From Bacillus sp. EB600 (GTDB lineage Bacteria; Bacillota; Bacilli; Bacillales; Cytobacillaceae), in the NCBI RefSeq assembly GCF_024494385.1, contig NZ_JAEVLT010000002.1:293012-357011 (forward strand): a DNA stretch of 64,000 nt. Direction: 5' to 3'. The notes under the pieces were generated by a model, which was not told where the DNA came from, made no database searches, and saw nothing but the letters and a program-made list of their open reading frames with translations. The first letter of the stretch is position 1. Each line of letters begins with the position of its first letter. The translations under genes were made by a program, and so were the position numbers. Shown piece after piece: positions 7,453 to 16,330 of the stretch.

Positions 7453-9870
7453 TTAATTAGCAACAATATTAACTAATTTACCTGGTACGGTAATGACCTT
7501 GCGGACCGTTTTTCCTTCAATTTGTTCCTTTATTTTTTCATCGTCCATTGCAATTTGTTCAAGTACCTCTTTGCTTGCCCCATTTGGAACTGTCAGCTTG
7601 TGCTTGATTTTGCCATTAACTTGAATAACAATTTCGATCTCGTTATCAATTAGCTTGGATTCATCATATGCTGGCCATGCTTCATAGGAAATCGTATCGG
7701 AATAGCCTAATTTTTCCCAAAGTTCTTCAGCTAGATGCGGACAAATTGGCGCAAGAAGTTTTACAAATCCCTCCATAAATTGTTTTGGAAGAACTGTTGA
7801 TTTATATGCATCATTGATAAATACCATCAGTTGCGAAATCGCTGTATTAAAGTGCAGATTCTCTAGATCTTCAGTCACTTTCTTTACTGTTTGATGATAA
7901 GTTCTTTCCAGATGAGCCACTTCTTCTACCGTTTGGATTTTCGGATTTAATTCTCCAGTATCCTCAACAAATAGGCGCCAAATACGATCAAGGAAGCGGC
8001 GTGAACCATCAAGCCCATTTGTTGACCAAGCAATCGATGCATCCAGCGGTCCCATGAACATTTCGTACACGCGAAGTGTATCAGCACCATGGCTGGTAAC
8101 AATGTCATCCGGATTTACCACGTTACCTTTTGATTTACTCATTTTTTCATTATTTTCCCCTAAGATCATTCCTTGATTAAATAGCTTTTGGAAAGGCTCT
8201 TTCGTAGGAACAATACCGATATCATACAAGAACTTATGCCAGAAACGGGCATATAGCAGATGAAGCACAGCGTGCTCAGCCCCGCCAATGTATATATCAA
8301 CCGGAAGCCATGTTTTTAATTTTTCAGGTGATGCCAGCTCATGATCATTCCTTGGGTCAATGAAACGCAAGTAATACCAGCAGCTGCCTGCCCATTGCGG
8401 CATCGTGTTTGTTTCGCGGCGGCCATGTTTACCTGTTTCTGGATCCACTACATTTACCCAATCCGCAATGTTAGCAAGAGGTGATTCTCCTGTACCGGAT
8501 GGTTTAATTTCTGTAGTTATTGGCAGTGTTAACGGCAGTTGATCTTCTGGCACTGCTGTCATTGTGCCATCTTCCCAATGGATAATCGGAATTGGTTCAC
8601 CCCAATACCGCTGGCGGCTAAACAGCCAATCGCGCAGACGATAGGTGACTTTTTTCGTGCCGATTCCTTGCTCCTCTAACCAGAGAAGCATTTTTTGAAT
8701 ACCTTCGATTTTATTTAAACCGTTTAAGAAGTCCGAATTAATATGCTCACCATCACCTGTGAAGGCTTCTTTCTCAATATCGCCACCGGCAACAACCTGA
8801 CGGATCGGAAGAGCAAATGTTTTCGCAAATTCATAATCACGTTCATCATGAGCAGGAACGGCCATAATCGCACCCGTTCCGTAGCTTACGAGTACATAAT
8901 CAGCAATCCAGATTGGCATTTTTTCATTGTTTACTGGATTAATCGCATACGCACCTGTGAACACCCCGGTTTTTTCCTTCGCAAGGTCTGTACGTTCAAG
9001 ATCACTTTTGCTCTTAATTTTATCTAAATAAGCAGCAACTGCTTCCTTTTGGTCTTTTGTTGTAATTTTTTCAACGAGAGCATGTTCTGGGGCCAACACC
9101 GTATAGGTAGCACCAAACAATGTGTCTGGACGAGTTGTGAACACAGTAAACGTTTCATTGTACCCATCAATTTTAAAAGTAACTTCTGCTCCTTCTGAAC
9201 GGCCGATCCAATTACGCTGCATATCTTTAATGCTCTCAGGCCAATCCAATTCCTCAAGGTCCTCAAGCAAACGATCGGCATACGCAGTAATCCTCAGCAT
9301 CCATTGTTTCATAGGCCGGCGTTCAACAGGATGTCCCCCGCGTTCACTTTTTCCATCAATGACTTCTTCATTAGCCAATACTGTACCGAGCGCAGGACAC
9401 CAGTTAACGGCAACTTCGTCAATATATGCAAGGCCTTTTTTATAAAGCTGCAGGAAAATCCATTGGGTCCATTTATAATACTCAGGATCGGTTGTGTTGA
9501 CTTCGCGATCCCAATCGTATGAAAACCCAAGCGATTTAATTTGACGGCGGAAGTTATCAATGTTTTTCTTTGTAAATTCTGCAGGATCATTTCCAGTATC
9601 CAACGCATATTGCTCTGCTGGCAAACCGAATGCATCCCAGCCCATTGGATGAAGCACATTATAGCCCTGCATCCTTTTTAAACGAGATAGAATATCTGTT
9701 GCCGTGTAGCCTTCAGGGTGTCCAACATGGAGCCCTGCCCCTGATGGATATGGGAACATATCTAACGCGTAGAATTTCCGTTTTCCTTTATCTTCTTTTG
9801 TTTTAAATGTTTTTTCCCCTTCCCATTTTTTTTGCCACTTTTGTTCAATTTGTTGATGATCAAAGCTCAT
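7453..9870 (-). CDS. leuS: Leucyl-tRNA synthetase
   Basis: This 805-residue class Ia synthetase charges tRNA-Leu. The HIGH-type motif is HVGH at residues 48-51 ([12 protein letters not shown]) and the KMSKS loop lies near residue 575 (EKMSKSKGN). The CP1 editing domain (about 220-420, with [12 protein letters not shown]) and C-terminal anticodon-binding region are intact, and the length is normal for Bacillus. The start ATG 9870 follows AGGAGGAAATTGCA. Upstream is a T-box leader, so expression should rise when uncharged tRNA-Leu accumulates. A terminator follows at 7314-7343. Confidence 0.98.
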   Translation of the reverse strand: MSFDHQQIEQKWQKKWEGEKTFKTKEDKGKRKFYALDMFPYPSGAGLHVGHPEGYTATDILSRLKRMQGYNVLHPMGWDAFGLPAEQYALDTGNDPAEFTKKNIDNFRRQIKSLGFSYDWDREVNTTDPEYYKWTQWIFLQLYKKGLAYIDEVAVNWCPALGTVLANEEVIDGKSERGGHPVERRPMKQWMLRITAYADRLLEDLEELDWPESIKDMQRNWIGRSEGAEVTFKIDGYNETFTVFTTRPDTLFGATYTVLAPEHALVEKITTKDQKEAVAAYLDKIKSKSDLERTDLAKEKTGVFTGAYAINPVNNEKMPIWIADYVLVSYGTGAIMAVPAHDERDYEFAKTFALPIRQVVAGGDIEKEAFTGDGEHINSDFLNGLNKIEGIQKMLLWLEEQGIGTKKVTYRLRDWLFSRQRYWGEPIPIIHWEDGTMTAVPEDQLPLTLPITTEIKPSGTGESPLANIADWVNVVDPETGKHGRRETNTMPQWAGSCWYYLRFIDPRNDHELASPEKLKTWLPVDIYIGGAEHAVLHLLYARFWHKFLYDIGIVPTKEPFQKLFNQGMILGENNEKMSKSKGNVVNPDDIVTSHGADTLRVYEMFMGPLDASIAWSTNGLDGSRRFLDRIWRLFVEDTGELNPKIQTVEEVAHLERTYHQTVKKVTEDLENLHFNTAISQLMVFINDAYKSTVLPKQFMEGFVKLLAPICPHLAEELWEKLGYSDTISYEAWPAYDESKLIDNEIEIVIQVNGKIKHKLTVPNGASKEVLEQIAMDDEKIKEQIEGKTVRKVITVPGKLVNIVAN

Positions 9871-9888
9871 TGCAATTTCCTCCTATTT

Positions 9889-10140
9889 AAAATAAAAAAA
9901 CTCTCATCCCTAAACAAGGGACGAGAGGATTATGTATGAATCTTCCCGCGGTACCACCCACATTAGTGTTATAAACACCCGCTTCATTCATCCTTAACGC
10001 GGAATACGGCAAACATTACTGCTTTTCATGCCTGCAACTCAGGAGGCGAGTTCATGAATTCCCAGGTTGACTTGCACCGTCCGTCAACTCTCTTTGCTCC
10101 GGGATAATAACCATTACTACTCCTCATCAATGTCATTATA
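9889..10140 (-). promoter_or_regulatory. T-box riboswitch of leuS
   Basis: On the minus strand the conserved T-box sequence GGGTGGTACCGCGG lies at 9946-9959. The stem I region further upstream contains GATGAGGAGTAGTAATGG and AGAGAGTTGACGG. The terminator CTCTCGTCCC ... GGGATGAGAG (9901-9927) is followed by a T run. A CTC triplet in ATGAACTCGCC may be the Leu specifier, but I cannot place the loop with certainty. Confidence 0.95.
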
Positions 10141-10158
10141 AATATAAAGTATACGGTT

Positions 10159-10187
10159 ATTGTATTAAACTTTCCATCAGGATGCAA
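10159..10187 (-). promoter_or_regulatory. Probable sigma-A promoter of leuS
   Basis: On the minus strand -35 TTGCAT (10182-10187) and -10 TACAAT (10159-10164) are separated by 17 nt and lie just upstream of the T-box. An alternative -10, TATACT, is 14 nt downstream of it. Confidence 0.5.
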
Positions 10188-10318
10188 GTAATCGTTACAC
10201 ACTAATTCAGTTTAGACGCCATCATTCTTTTATATACGTTATAAATCTAAAAAGACGGCTCACCAATGTGAACCGGTTCTAGAGATTTCTTTATAACCAT
10301 AGACAGTCAAGTAGTAAA

Positions 10319-10342
10319 AATACCCCCAAACTTGGGGGTATT
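10319..10342. terminator. Hairpin terminator between the leuS leader and a small gene
   Basis: Stem AATACCCCCAA / TTGGGGGTATT with a very short loop. On the minus strand it follows the 59-residue gene; the tail is TTTTTACTAC. Confidence 0.75.
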
Positions 10343-10354
10343 GATGTTGCTATT

Positions 10355-10534
10355 TTATGAAGATTGTTCCGGTTCTTGGTGCATTTTCGATTTTACCGGC
10401 TGTCCGCCCAATTTTTCGTATTTCAGTTTTGATTGCTTTACGACATCAAAATCTTGTCCAAGCTCAAGATCTTGATTATTAATCCCATTTCTCGTCTTTT
10501 GTTCCGGGTTTTGTTGCTTTGAGCGCTTTTTCAC
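10355..10534 (-). CDS. Small hydrophilic hypothetical protein, 59 aa
   Basis: Start GTG 10534 lies behind AAAGGGAGGAAACCAA. The 59-residue product is very basic at the N-terminus (MKKRSKQQNPEQKTRNG) and rich in Gln, Lys and Glu, with a motif GGQPVKSKMHQEPEQ near the end. It has no cysteine and no hydrophobic segment. This composition and size are typical of minor spore or cytosolic small proteins in Bacillus, but I recognise no family and assign no function. It follows ytzC by 15 nt on the same strand, so the two are likely cotranscribed, and a good terminator follows it. Confidence 0.65.
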   Translation of the reverse strand: MKKRSKQQNPEQKTRNGINNQDLELGQDFDVVKQSKLKYEKLGGQPVKSKMHQEPEQSS

Positions 10535-10549
10535 TTGGTTTCCTCCCTT

Positions 10550-10813
10550 TTAGTACCCTTGTAAAACCATCTTGTTTTGCAGCTCCTGAAGCTGGAGTCT
10601 CATTCGATGGAGCTGGTCACGTTGTTGTGAGTTGGCGCTAAGCGCCATTTTACAAACATCTTGATAGGTTTGTTCAAGTCCTTGTAAGGCACTGGTATAA
10701 TCGTCATTATTGTAATGCTGTTGAAGACTGCTTTCCTCATACTGTTTCTGGGCATAGCGAATTGTATCCTCACATTGTTGAAGTAAACCTTCGACTGAAT
10801 CCCGAGTTGCCAT
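10550..10813 (-). CDS. ytzC: YtzC-like small protein (DUF2524 type)
   Basis: An 87-residue protein beginning at ATG 10813 behind AAAGGGGG. The sequence is helical and Gln-rich (LLQQCEDTIRYAQKQYEES, then QLHRMRLQLQELQNKM), suggesting a coiled-coil or helical hairpin, with no catalytic motif. It resembles B. subtilis YtzC, which sits next to ytqA in that genome, as here; the match is from memory. Function is unknown. Confidence 0.7.
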   Translation of the reverse strand: MATRDSVEGLLQQCEDTIRYAQKQYEESSLQQHYNNDDYTSALQGLEQTYQDVCKMALSANSQQRDQLHRMRLQLQELQNKMVLQGY

Positions 10814-10942
10814 CTAAAAACCCCCTTTAGATTTAAACCCCCATTGAAGCAAACCGCTTCTTTTCTTATTGTGTACTTTTGTGATTTTCCTATCACTCCA
10901 AATTTACTGAGATTTACTGGCAAATGAGGATGTAACCATTGT

Positions 10943-10972
10943 TTGCCACTGAGTGTCAGTTAGTGATAAAAT
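10943..10972 (+). promoter_or_regulatory. Probable extended -10 promoter of mnmL-mnmM
   Basis: TTGCCA (10943-10948) and TAAAAT (10967-10972) are separated by 18 nt, with a TG one base upstream of the -10 hexamer. Confidence 0.5.
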
Positions 10973-10983
10973 TTAATTTATGC

Positions 10984-11030
10984 CTTCATTCAAAGTTATC
11001 AACAGATTATTCTTTTAAAATAGTTTAAAA
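10984..11030 (+). repeat. Short dispersed AT-rich sequence, family C, copy C1
   Basis: CTTCATTCAAAGTTATCAACAG followed by ATTATT is also found at 19975 (with GTTATT), and its second half recurs at 63670. It lies in the leader between the mnmL promoter and its ribosome binding site. Confidence 0.6.
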
Positions 11031-11051
11031 AAAACAAAGGAGGTTGCTGAA

Positions 11052-12014
11052 ATGATTCAGACAAACCCTTTCCCATATTCTTTAGATCAGAAGCGATACC
11101 ATACATGGAATTACCATCTACGCCAGCAATTTGGTCATAAGGTATTTAAAATTGCTCTAGATGGCGGCTTTGATTGCCCGAATCGGGATGGCACAGTTGC
11201 TCATGGCGGTTGTACGTTTTGCAGTGCAGCAGGCTCTGGGGATTATGCCGGAAACCGTGCGGATGATCTCGTCAAACAATTTCAGGATATTAAGGAAAAA
11301 ATGCACACAAAATGGAAAGATGGCCAATATATGGCTTACTTTCAGGCATTTACGAATACACATGCGCCTGTAGAAATTCTGCGCGAAAAGTATGAAACAG
11401 TATTAAACCAAGAGAATGTCGTTGGACTGTCCATTGCCACTCGTCCTGATTGCCTTCCAGATGATGTAGTTGACTATTTGGCAGAACTAAATGAACGAAC
11501 ATATTTATGGGTTGAGCTTGGACTGCAAACAATTCATGAACGAACTGCCTTATTAATTAATCGTGCCCATGATTTTAAAAGTTATGTTGAAGGAGTCAAT
11601 AAACTTAGAAATCGTGGAATCCGTGTTTGTTCCCACATCATCAATGGACTCCCGCTTGAAACGAAAGACATGATGATGGAAACCGCTCGTGAAGTGGCAA
11701 AGCTTGATGTTCAGGGTATAAAAATTCACTTATTGCATCTGTTAAAAGGAACTCCGATGGTAAAACAATACGAAAAAGGGATGGTTGATTTCCTTTCGAA
11801 GGAAGACTATGTAAACCTAGTTTGCGACCAATTGGAGATTATCCCCCCCGAAATGGTTGTCCACCGAATTACTGGTGATGGACCAATTGATCTCATGATC
11901 GGCCCAATGTGGAGTGTTAATAAATGGGAAGTTCTAAATGCGATTGATGATGAGCTTAAGCGAAGAGACAGTTATCAGGGGAAGTTTTACAATAAAGATG
12001 GAAAACAATCATGA
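11052..12014 (+). CDS. mnmL: Radical SAM protein MnmL (YtqA), tRNA wobble uridine modification
   Basis: A 320-residue radical SAM protein of the YtqA/TIGR01212 type. The cluster cysteines are C42, C54 and C57, spaced C-x11-C-x2-C (DCPNRDG ... GGCTFC), unlike the classic C-x3-C-x2-C. Recent B. subtilis work, as I recall it, places YtqA (MnmL) and YtqB (MnmM) in an alternative route to 5-methylaminomethyl-2-thiouridine at the tRNA wobble base. The start ATG 11052 follows AAAGGAGG. Its last four bases overlap the start of mnmM (ATGA), implying coupled translation. Confidence 0.88.
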   Translation: MIQTNPFPYSLDQKRYHTWNYHLRQQFGHKVFKIALDGGFDCPNRDGTVAHGGCTFCSAAGSGDYAGNRADDLVKQFQDIKEKMHTKWKDGQYMAYFQAFTNTHAPVEILREKYETVLNQENVVGLSIATRPDCLPDDVVDYLAELNERTYLWVELGLQTIHERTALLINRAHDFKSYVEGVNKLRNRGIRVCSHIINGLPLETKDMMMETAREVAKLDVQGIKIHLLHLLKGTPMVKQYEKGMVDFLSKEDYVNLVCDQLEIIPPEMVVHRITGDGPIDLMIGPMWSVNKWEVLNAIDDELKRRDSYQGKFYNKDGKQS

Positions 12015-12583
12015 AGATTGAAAAAATCCCTTCATTTGCACAAAGCTTACTCGAAAAAGCCGTTACTATTGGTGATACTGTTGTCGATGCTACAGTAGGA
12101 AATGGGCACGACACGTTATTCCTCGCAAACCTTGTCGGCGAAACCGGTCGGGTTTACGGGTTTGATGTTCAGCTAGAGGCTGTTACAGCATCAGCGGAAC
12201 GGATAAGCAGCCATGGACTATCAAACCGGGTTACTCTTTTTCACCAGGGTCATGAAAATCTTGGTCATTGCATACCGCAAGAGGAACATGGGAAAATTAC
12301 AGGCGCTGTTTTTAATCTTGGCTATTTGCCAGGAAGTGATAAAAGCATTGTTACAAAACCGAACACGACCATTGCAGCTGTAGAGCAGCTGTTAACAATT
12401 ATGGCACCCGAAGGAATTATCGTTTTGGTTATTTATCACGGTCACCCTGGAGGGGCAACGGAACGTGATCAATTGCTTCAGTATTGTGAACAGCTCGATC
12501 AAAATGATTTCCATGTTTTGCAATACCAATTTATTAATCAAAAAAATAGCCCGCCATTTATTGTGGCGATTGAAAAAAGGTGA
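12011..12583 (+). CDS. mnmM: SAM-dependent tRNA methyltransferase MnmM (YtqB)
   Basis: A 190-residue class I methyltransferase with SAM-binding motif I VDATVGNGHD at residues 25-34, an acidic residue ending strand 2 (GFDVQ), and FNLGYLPGSDK as motif IV. The YtqB/MnmM family methylates the aminomethyl group of nm5(s2)U in tRNA, completing mnm5(s2)U. It overlaps mnmL by 4 nt, so the two proteins should be made together. After the stop there is a family A repeat and a hairpin before the convergent ytpB. Confidence 0.88.
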   Translation: MKIEKIPSFAQSLLEKAVTIGDTVVDATVGNGHDTLFLANLVGETGRVYGFDVQLEAVTASAERISSHGLSNRVTLFHQGHENLGHCIPQEEHGKITGAVFNLGYLPGSDKSIVTKPNTTIAAVEQLLTIMAPEGIIVLVIYHGHPGGATERDQLLQYCEQLDQNDFHVLQYQFINQKNSPPFIVAIEKR

Positions 12584-12589
12584 AGTACA

Positions 12590-12735
12590 AAAGCGGAAGC
12601 GCCCGTTTAGCGCACGACAGGACTGGAGCACACCGACTGAGATAAAGGAAACACGAAGAGCGTTAGCGCATTCGTGCTTGACTTATCGTAGGGAGGTGGG
12701 CGAAGTACACTAGTCGCTGGGCGCTGTAGCTAGAC
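12590..12735 (+). repeat. Dispersed structured element, family A, copy R2
   Basis: Plus-strand copy of about 146 nt, 7 nt after the mnmM stop. The closing stem is intact: GCGCCC (12599-12604) with GGGCGC (12719-12724). The inner arm AGCG-GAC pairs with GTCGCT around a GTTT bulge, and the hairpin CACGAA ... TTCGTG is present. This copy has the variant AGCGCACGACAGG also seen in R3, in place of the AGCGACGTATGG seen in R1 and R5 (R4 has AGCAACGTATGG). Confidence 0.9.
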
Positions 12736-12737
12736 GT

Positions 12738-12758
12738 AACTAGGCTATCGGCCTAGTT
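12738..12758. terminator. Hairpin between mnmM/R2 and ytpB
   Basis: Perfect 8-bp stem AACTAGGC / GCCTAGTT with a TATCG loop, followed on the plus strand by TCACC and five T. It is the likely end of the mnmL-mnmM transcript. Confidence 0.55.
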
Positions 12759-12766
12759 TCACCTTT

Positions 12767-13864
12767 TTATTGTTGAAGTGAAGATTTCTGTTCTTTGCCA
12801 GCTGGAAACCATTTTTGAAAGGTTCGATAGGCACGTCCGTTAACATAAAAGAAATAACTTGTTAAACCACCCGTCTTAATGATTTCTTTGGCTAGCTTGC
12901 GGACATTCTTTTGCTTGCGGACCTTCTCATCAGAAAGATAAATACCTAACAACCCGCGGTTAATCAACTGGTGGAATTTCTTGTTAGGTAGATCCTCTGT
13001 ATGACGGTCTGCCTCTATCACAAAGTGCTTCAGACGTTTAAACAGTTCTTCTTGATTTTCGTAATAAAAACAAAAATTTAAATCCCCACCAATTTTATCT
13101 TCCTCCTGATCAATCAAATAATCCAATAAAATATGTAAGCCCTGAATATAAGGAAAGTACCCATTCCGAATGTGAATGGCATCCTCTTTTTGAAAGTCTG
13201 CCCTCAACGCATAGGAAATAAGGCAAAATATACCAAGTGTTGAACCTGAGCATGCTGAAAATTCATACCACTCCATCTTGGGCAATTGCTGTTGATAGAC
13301 AGTAAACCAGTTTTTCAAACGGGGTACCCTTTCTGCTGGAGTAACATGCTTATGTACCTGCAAATCACAATAATACTGACAAAGCTCAAACAAATAACTT
13401 TTTATAAAATCATAATGATCTACTTCGGATAATACAGACCGACATGTTTCAGTTAAATCATTTAAATAATTGCCATCATCCTGATCTGGACGCAGTCGAT
13501 AATAATTTTTTGGCTCCGGGTTTAATGTTAATGCATCCAGCATTGATTCATGAAGGGCAGAGAAATCATCTGGATCAAGTGAAGTGCTCCGATCACATAA
13601 GTTATCTAAATAGTCACTAATGGTTTGATAGGCGACAATAAATTTAACTGCCTTTTTTAATTGGTTATTTGCCATTAGGGCTAGAATGGCTCCTCCTTCG
13701 CAATGGAACGTTTTATGTTCTATACTCGCAAGTGCCTGCCTTCTAAGCTCAGGATTCGGAATTTCACCTGCCCTCTTCTTCCAATACGCCAGTTCGTGAT
13801 GAACTGCAGGAAAAATTTTATGATATACCTTTGACATTAAGTTGATTGGCGCAATCGAAAGCAC
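12767..13864 (-). CDS. ytpB: Tetraprenyl-beta-curcumene synthase (YtpB)
   Basis: I use GTG 13864 (MLSIAPINLMSKVYH), 8 nt after AAAAGAGGTG; the longer frame to 13897 would overlap ytpA and lacks a site. The 365-residue product matches the length of YtpB, a large terpene cyclase that converts heptaprenyl diphosphate to tetraprenyl-beta-curcumene (C35) without similarity to classic terpene synthases. The aspartate-rich segment DYLDNLCDRS and the N-terminal ALASIEHKTFHCEGG stretch fit this family. The product feeds sesquarterpene formation, which in Bacillus is linked to spore and membrane stress resistance. It is directly downstream of ytpA, as in B. subtilis. Confidence 0.88.
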   Translation of the reverse strand: MLSIAPINLMSKVYHKIFPAVHHELAYWKKRAGEIPNPELRRQALASIEHKTFHCEGGAILALMANNQLKKAVKFIVAYQTISDYLDNLCDRSTSLDPDDFSALHESMLDALTLNPEPKNYYRLRPDQDDGNYLNDLTETCRSVLSEVDHYDFIKSYLFELCQYYCDLQVHKHVTPAERVPRLKNWFTVYQQQLPKMEWYEFSACSGSTLGIFCLISYALRADFQKEDAIHIRNGYFPYIQGLHILLDYLIDQEEDKIGGDLNFCFYYENQEELFKRLKHFVIEADRHTEDLPNKKFHQLINRGLLGIYLSDEKVRKQKNVRKLAKEIIKTGGLTSYFFYVNGRAYRTFQKWFPAGKEQKSSLQQ

Positions 13865-13880
13865 GATTCTGACACCTCTT

Positions 13881-14684
13881 TTAAACGATATAGCCAATTG
13901 ATTTTAATTGACTTGAAACAAAGTCCTTTGCATATTCAAAAATTTCTTCCCGTTCAGGCTCATTAAAAATTTCATGATAGCACTTTTGCCATTCTTTAAA
14001 CCTTTTTTCCGATAATGGCACGCCGTTAAACCATTCCTTAACTGTATTTTTATTAACAATCTTATCGTCGCCGGCTTGCATGACGAGCATAGGCACATCC
14101 TGGATTTCACTGATTTTTTCAAACGCAAGCTTCATCGCAGCGGCTAATTCCCGATACCACCTGACGGAGACCTTTGTAATATACAAAGTATCATTAACGT
14201 CTGCCTCACGAACATCTAGGTTTCTCGTCGCCATTTCAACCGTCAGTCCAGAATTAAGACGTAAAGTAGGATAAATCATATTTAGTAAATATGAGAGGGA
14301 ATTTACCAATTTAGACGGTGTTTTTATCAGGCCAAGACATGGAGAGGACAAAATAACTCCAGCTATGTTTAATCTTTCTTCCTGTAATAGTCGAATCGAG
14401 ACTAGTCCGCCCATACTATGTCCCAATAAAAACACAGGCAATTCATAACGGTAGGCAGCCTGGACCCAATCTTTTACTTCAAATATGTATTCGTCGAAGG
14501 AATCAATATGCCCCCGGCGAGACCGGGTTGTCATGCCTTGGCCGGGAAGATCAGCCATGATGATATGAAAGCCCGATGTACGCCACATTTCGATTAGCCA
14601 GCCGTAGCGGCGATGATGCTCCATCGCACCATGCACCATCACAATCACCGCTTTTGCTTCTCCTTCCGCTTCCCATTTCCACAT
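13881..14684 (-). CDS. ytpA: Alpha/beta hydrolase, lysophospholipase type (YtpA)
   Basis: A 267-residue alpha/beta hydrolase with the nucleophile elbow GHSMGG (S90), an oxyanion HGAMEHHRR segment near residue 18, and a C-terminal D/H pair in AGDDKIV and CYHEIFNEPE. B. subtilis YtpA was reported to produce the phospholipid antibiotic bacilysocin by hydrolysing phosphatidylglycerol; that activity is inferred here by similarity only. The start ATG 14684 follows AGGAGGAGG. It forms a unit with ytpB, 16 nt downstream. Confidence 0.85.
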   Translation of the reverse strand: MWKWEAEGEAKAVIVMVHGAMEHHRRYGWLIEMWRTSGFHIIMADLPGQGMTTRSRRGHIDSFDEYIFEVKDWVQAAYRYELPVFLLGHSMGGLVSIRLLQEERLNIAGVILSSPCLGLIKTPSKLVNSLSYLLNMIYPTLRLNSGLTVEMATRNLDVREADVNDTLYITKVSVRWYRELAAAMKLAFEKISEIQDVPMLVMQAGDDKIVNKNTVKEWFNGVPLSEKRFKEWQKCYHEIFNEPEREEIFEYAKDFVSSQLKSIGYIV

Positions 14685-14865
14685 ATTTCCTCCTCCTAAA
14701 TCACCAAGAATAACGTAGAATAATTGTAAATAAAATATTTCGAAATCTATTTATAATACCTGCAATAAAGGTACTATATCACAAAAAAGAATAAAACTTT
14801 ATGCAAAAAGCTTTCAACAAACAATGATCATTCGATAGAATGGAACTAGAAAGGAGTGAAAAAAA

Positions 14866-15387
14866 TTGATCTATCCATTCAAAGGCAAGTATCCTAAAAT
14901 TGCTGACTCTGCATTTATTGCAGATTATGTCACCATTACAGGTGATGTTGAAATCGGTGAAGACTCTGGGATATGGTTTAACACTTCCATTAGAGGCGAT
15001 GTTGCCCCTACTATTATTGGCAAAAAGGTAAATGTTCAAGACAATAGTGTCCTTCACCAAAGCCCAAATAATCCGCTTATTTTGGAAGATGGAGTTACCA
15101 TTGGCCATCAGGTAATTTTACATAGTTGTATCATTAGAAAGAATGCCCTGATTGGCATGGGCTCGATTATTCTCGATCAAGCTGAAATCGGCGAAGGTGC
15201 CTTTATCGGGGCTGGAAGTCTTGTCCCGCAAGGTAAGAAAATCCCGCCTAATACTTTAGCCTTTGGCAGACCAGCCAAAGTAATTAGAGAGTTAACACCT
15301 GAAGATATTCAAGATATGCAGCGTATCTCTAGAGAATACGCCGAAAAAGGAAATTATTATAAGTCACTGCAAGGAAAGAATAAGTAA
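14866..15387 (+). CDS. ytoA: Gamma-carbonic-anhydrase-like hexapeptide repeat protein (YtoA)
   Basis: A 173-residue left-handed beta-helix protein with repeating [LIV]-G-x-x-x-x turns. The three zinc-ligand histidines of the gamma-CA family are present: H64 in VLHQSP, and H81 and H86 in GHQVILH. Many YtoA/YrdA members bind metal, but carbonic anhydrase activity has not always been shown. Translation begins at TTG 14866 behind AAAGGAGTG. It is monocistronic and divergent from ytpA, and ends in a long palindrome. Confidence 0.88.
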   Translation: MIYPFKGKYPKIADSAFIADYVTITGDVEIGEDSGIWFNTSIRGDVAPTIIGKKVNVQDNSVLHQSPNNPLILEDGVTIGHQVILHSCIIRKNALIGMGSIILDQAEIGEGAFIGAGSLVPQGKKIPPNTLAFGRPAKVIRELTPEDIQDMQRISREYAEKGNYYKSLQGKNK

Positions 15388-15402
15388 TTACTTATTCTTT
15401 CC
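15373..15402. terminator. 30-nt perfect palindrome at the ytoA stop
   Basis: GGAAAGAATAAGTAA is followed directly by its reverse complement, containing the ytoA TAA. Only a weak U-tract (CTATTATT) follows, so it may stabilise or end the transcript. Confidence 0.55.
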
Positions 15403-15457
15403 TATTATTAACATTCACATCATGATTGACTCCAAGAAAAAATAATTAGGTGGTTTT

Positions 15458-16330
15458 ATGAATTCTTTATATCCACAAATCATCGTCCTTTTGATCGTGC
15501 TGTTTCTTCTTTTATGGTTGCTGAAGAAGGCGGTACGTACCTTTAAATCAACATTTTTGTTCTTTTTTATCTTTCTCATTCTTCTTGCTGGTTTTATCTT
15601 AGATAGTGCAAAAACTGAGCATGTGGCAATGGCTGTAACCTCGATAAAAAGCTGGTTTCATTCTCCCGTTGTCACGACAACTAGTTTTCTCGAAGAGCAG
15701 CTAAATTTGCAGAATGTACCAATTAAAGATCAAGTTCTCCTCGATGCACCTGTCGTTGCCCAATTTCCAGAGCTTCCGCGCGGCTGTGAGGTTACAAGTT
15801 TAGCGATGCTTCTAAATCAGGCTGGTAAAAATGTCGACAAAATGGAGCTCGCGGCTAAAATCAAAAAAGATCCTACCCCAAAAACTGTTTCCAACGGACA
15901 AATTTATTTTGGAAATCCTGACAATGGATTTGTTGGCAGTATATACACTTTTAAAGAACCTGGCTACGGAGTTTACCACGAACCAATAGCCAAGCTTGCA
16001 GAAAACTACTTACCTGGAAGAATAAAGGATTTAACGAATTCAGACTTTAATGAATTAAAAATTCATCTCTCAGATGGCCGTCCGATCTGGGTAATTACAA
16101 ACACCTTGTACAAAAAGCTTGATGACAACATGTTCCAAACATGGAATACGCCAACAGCTACAGTAAAAATCACTTATAAGGAACACTCAGTTTTATTAAC
16201 AGGCTATGATCAACAGTATATCTACTTTAACGACCCATTAACAGGAGCGAAAAATAAAAAAGCACCCATAACGGATTTTAAAGAATCCTGGGTGCAAATG
16301 GGAAGTCAGGCCATTACCTATCTCCCTTAG
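15458..16330 (+). CDS. Membrane-anchored C39-like peptidase family protein
   Basis: A 290-residue protein with two N-terminal hydrophobic segments (about residues 5-24 and 31-50) and a papain-like domain of the C39_2 type. The putative nucleophile is C110 in PRGCEVTSLAMLLN, the histidine is H243 in KEHSVLLTGYD, and N258-D259 follow in YFNDPLTG. Proteins of this group (YvpB-like) are predicted cell-envelope peptidases of unknown substrate. Its stop codon overlaps the stop of convergent asnB. The last 25 codons contain, on the opposite strand, what looks like the asnB terminator. Confidence 0.82.
   Translation: MNSLYPQIIVLLIVLFLLLWLLKKAVRTFKSTFLFFFIFLILLAGFILDSAKTEHVAMAVTSIKSWFHSPVVTTTSFLEEQLNLQNVPIKDQVLLDAPVVAQFPELPRGCEVTSLAMLLNQAGKNVDKMELAAKIKKDPTPKTVSNGQIYFGNPDNGFVGSIYTFKEPGYGVYHEPIAKLAENYLPGRIKDLTNSDFNELKIHLSDGRPIWVITNTLYKKLDDNMFQTWNTPTATVKITYKEHSVLLTGYDQQYIYFNDPLTGAKNKKAPITDFKESWVQMGSQAITYLP
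16250..16295 (-). terminator. asnB terminator embedded in the antisense C39 gene
   Basis: On the minus strand GCACCC (16290-16295) pairs with GGGTGC (16262-16267), with an inner AGGATT / AATCC pairing, followed by TTTTTTATTTTT (16250-16261). It lies about 32 nt beyond the asnB stop, wholly inside the coding region of the convergent gene. Confidence 0.75.

Noticed and set aside
12392..12713. Small frames overlapping the mnmM 3' end and R2
   Set aside because: They are shadows in other frames of mnmM and the repeat, with no start signals.
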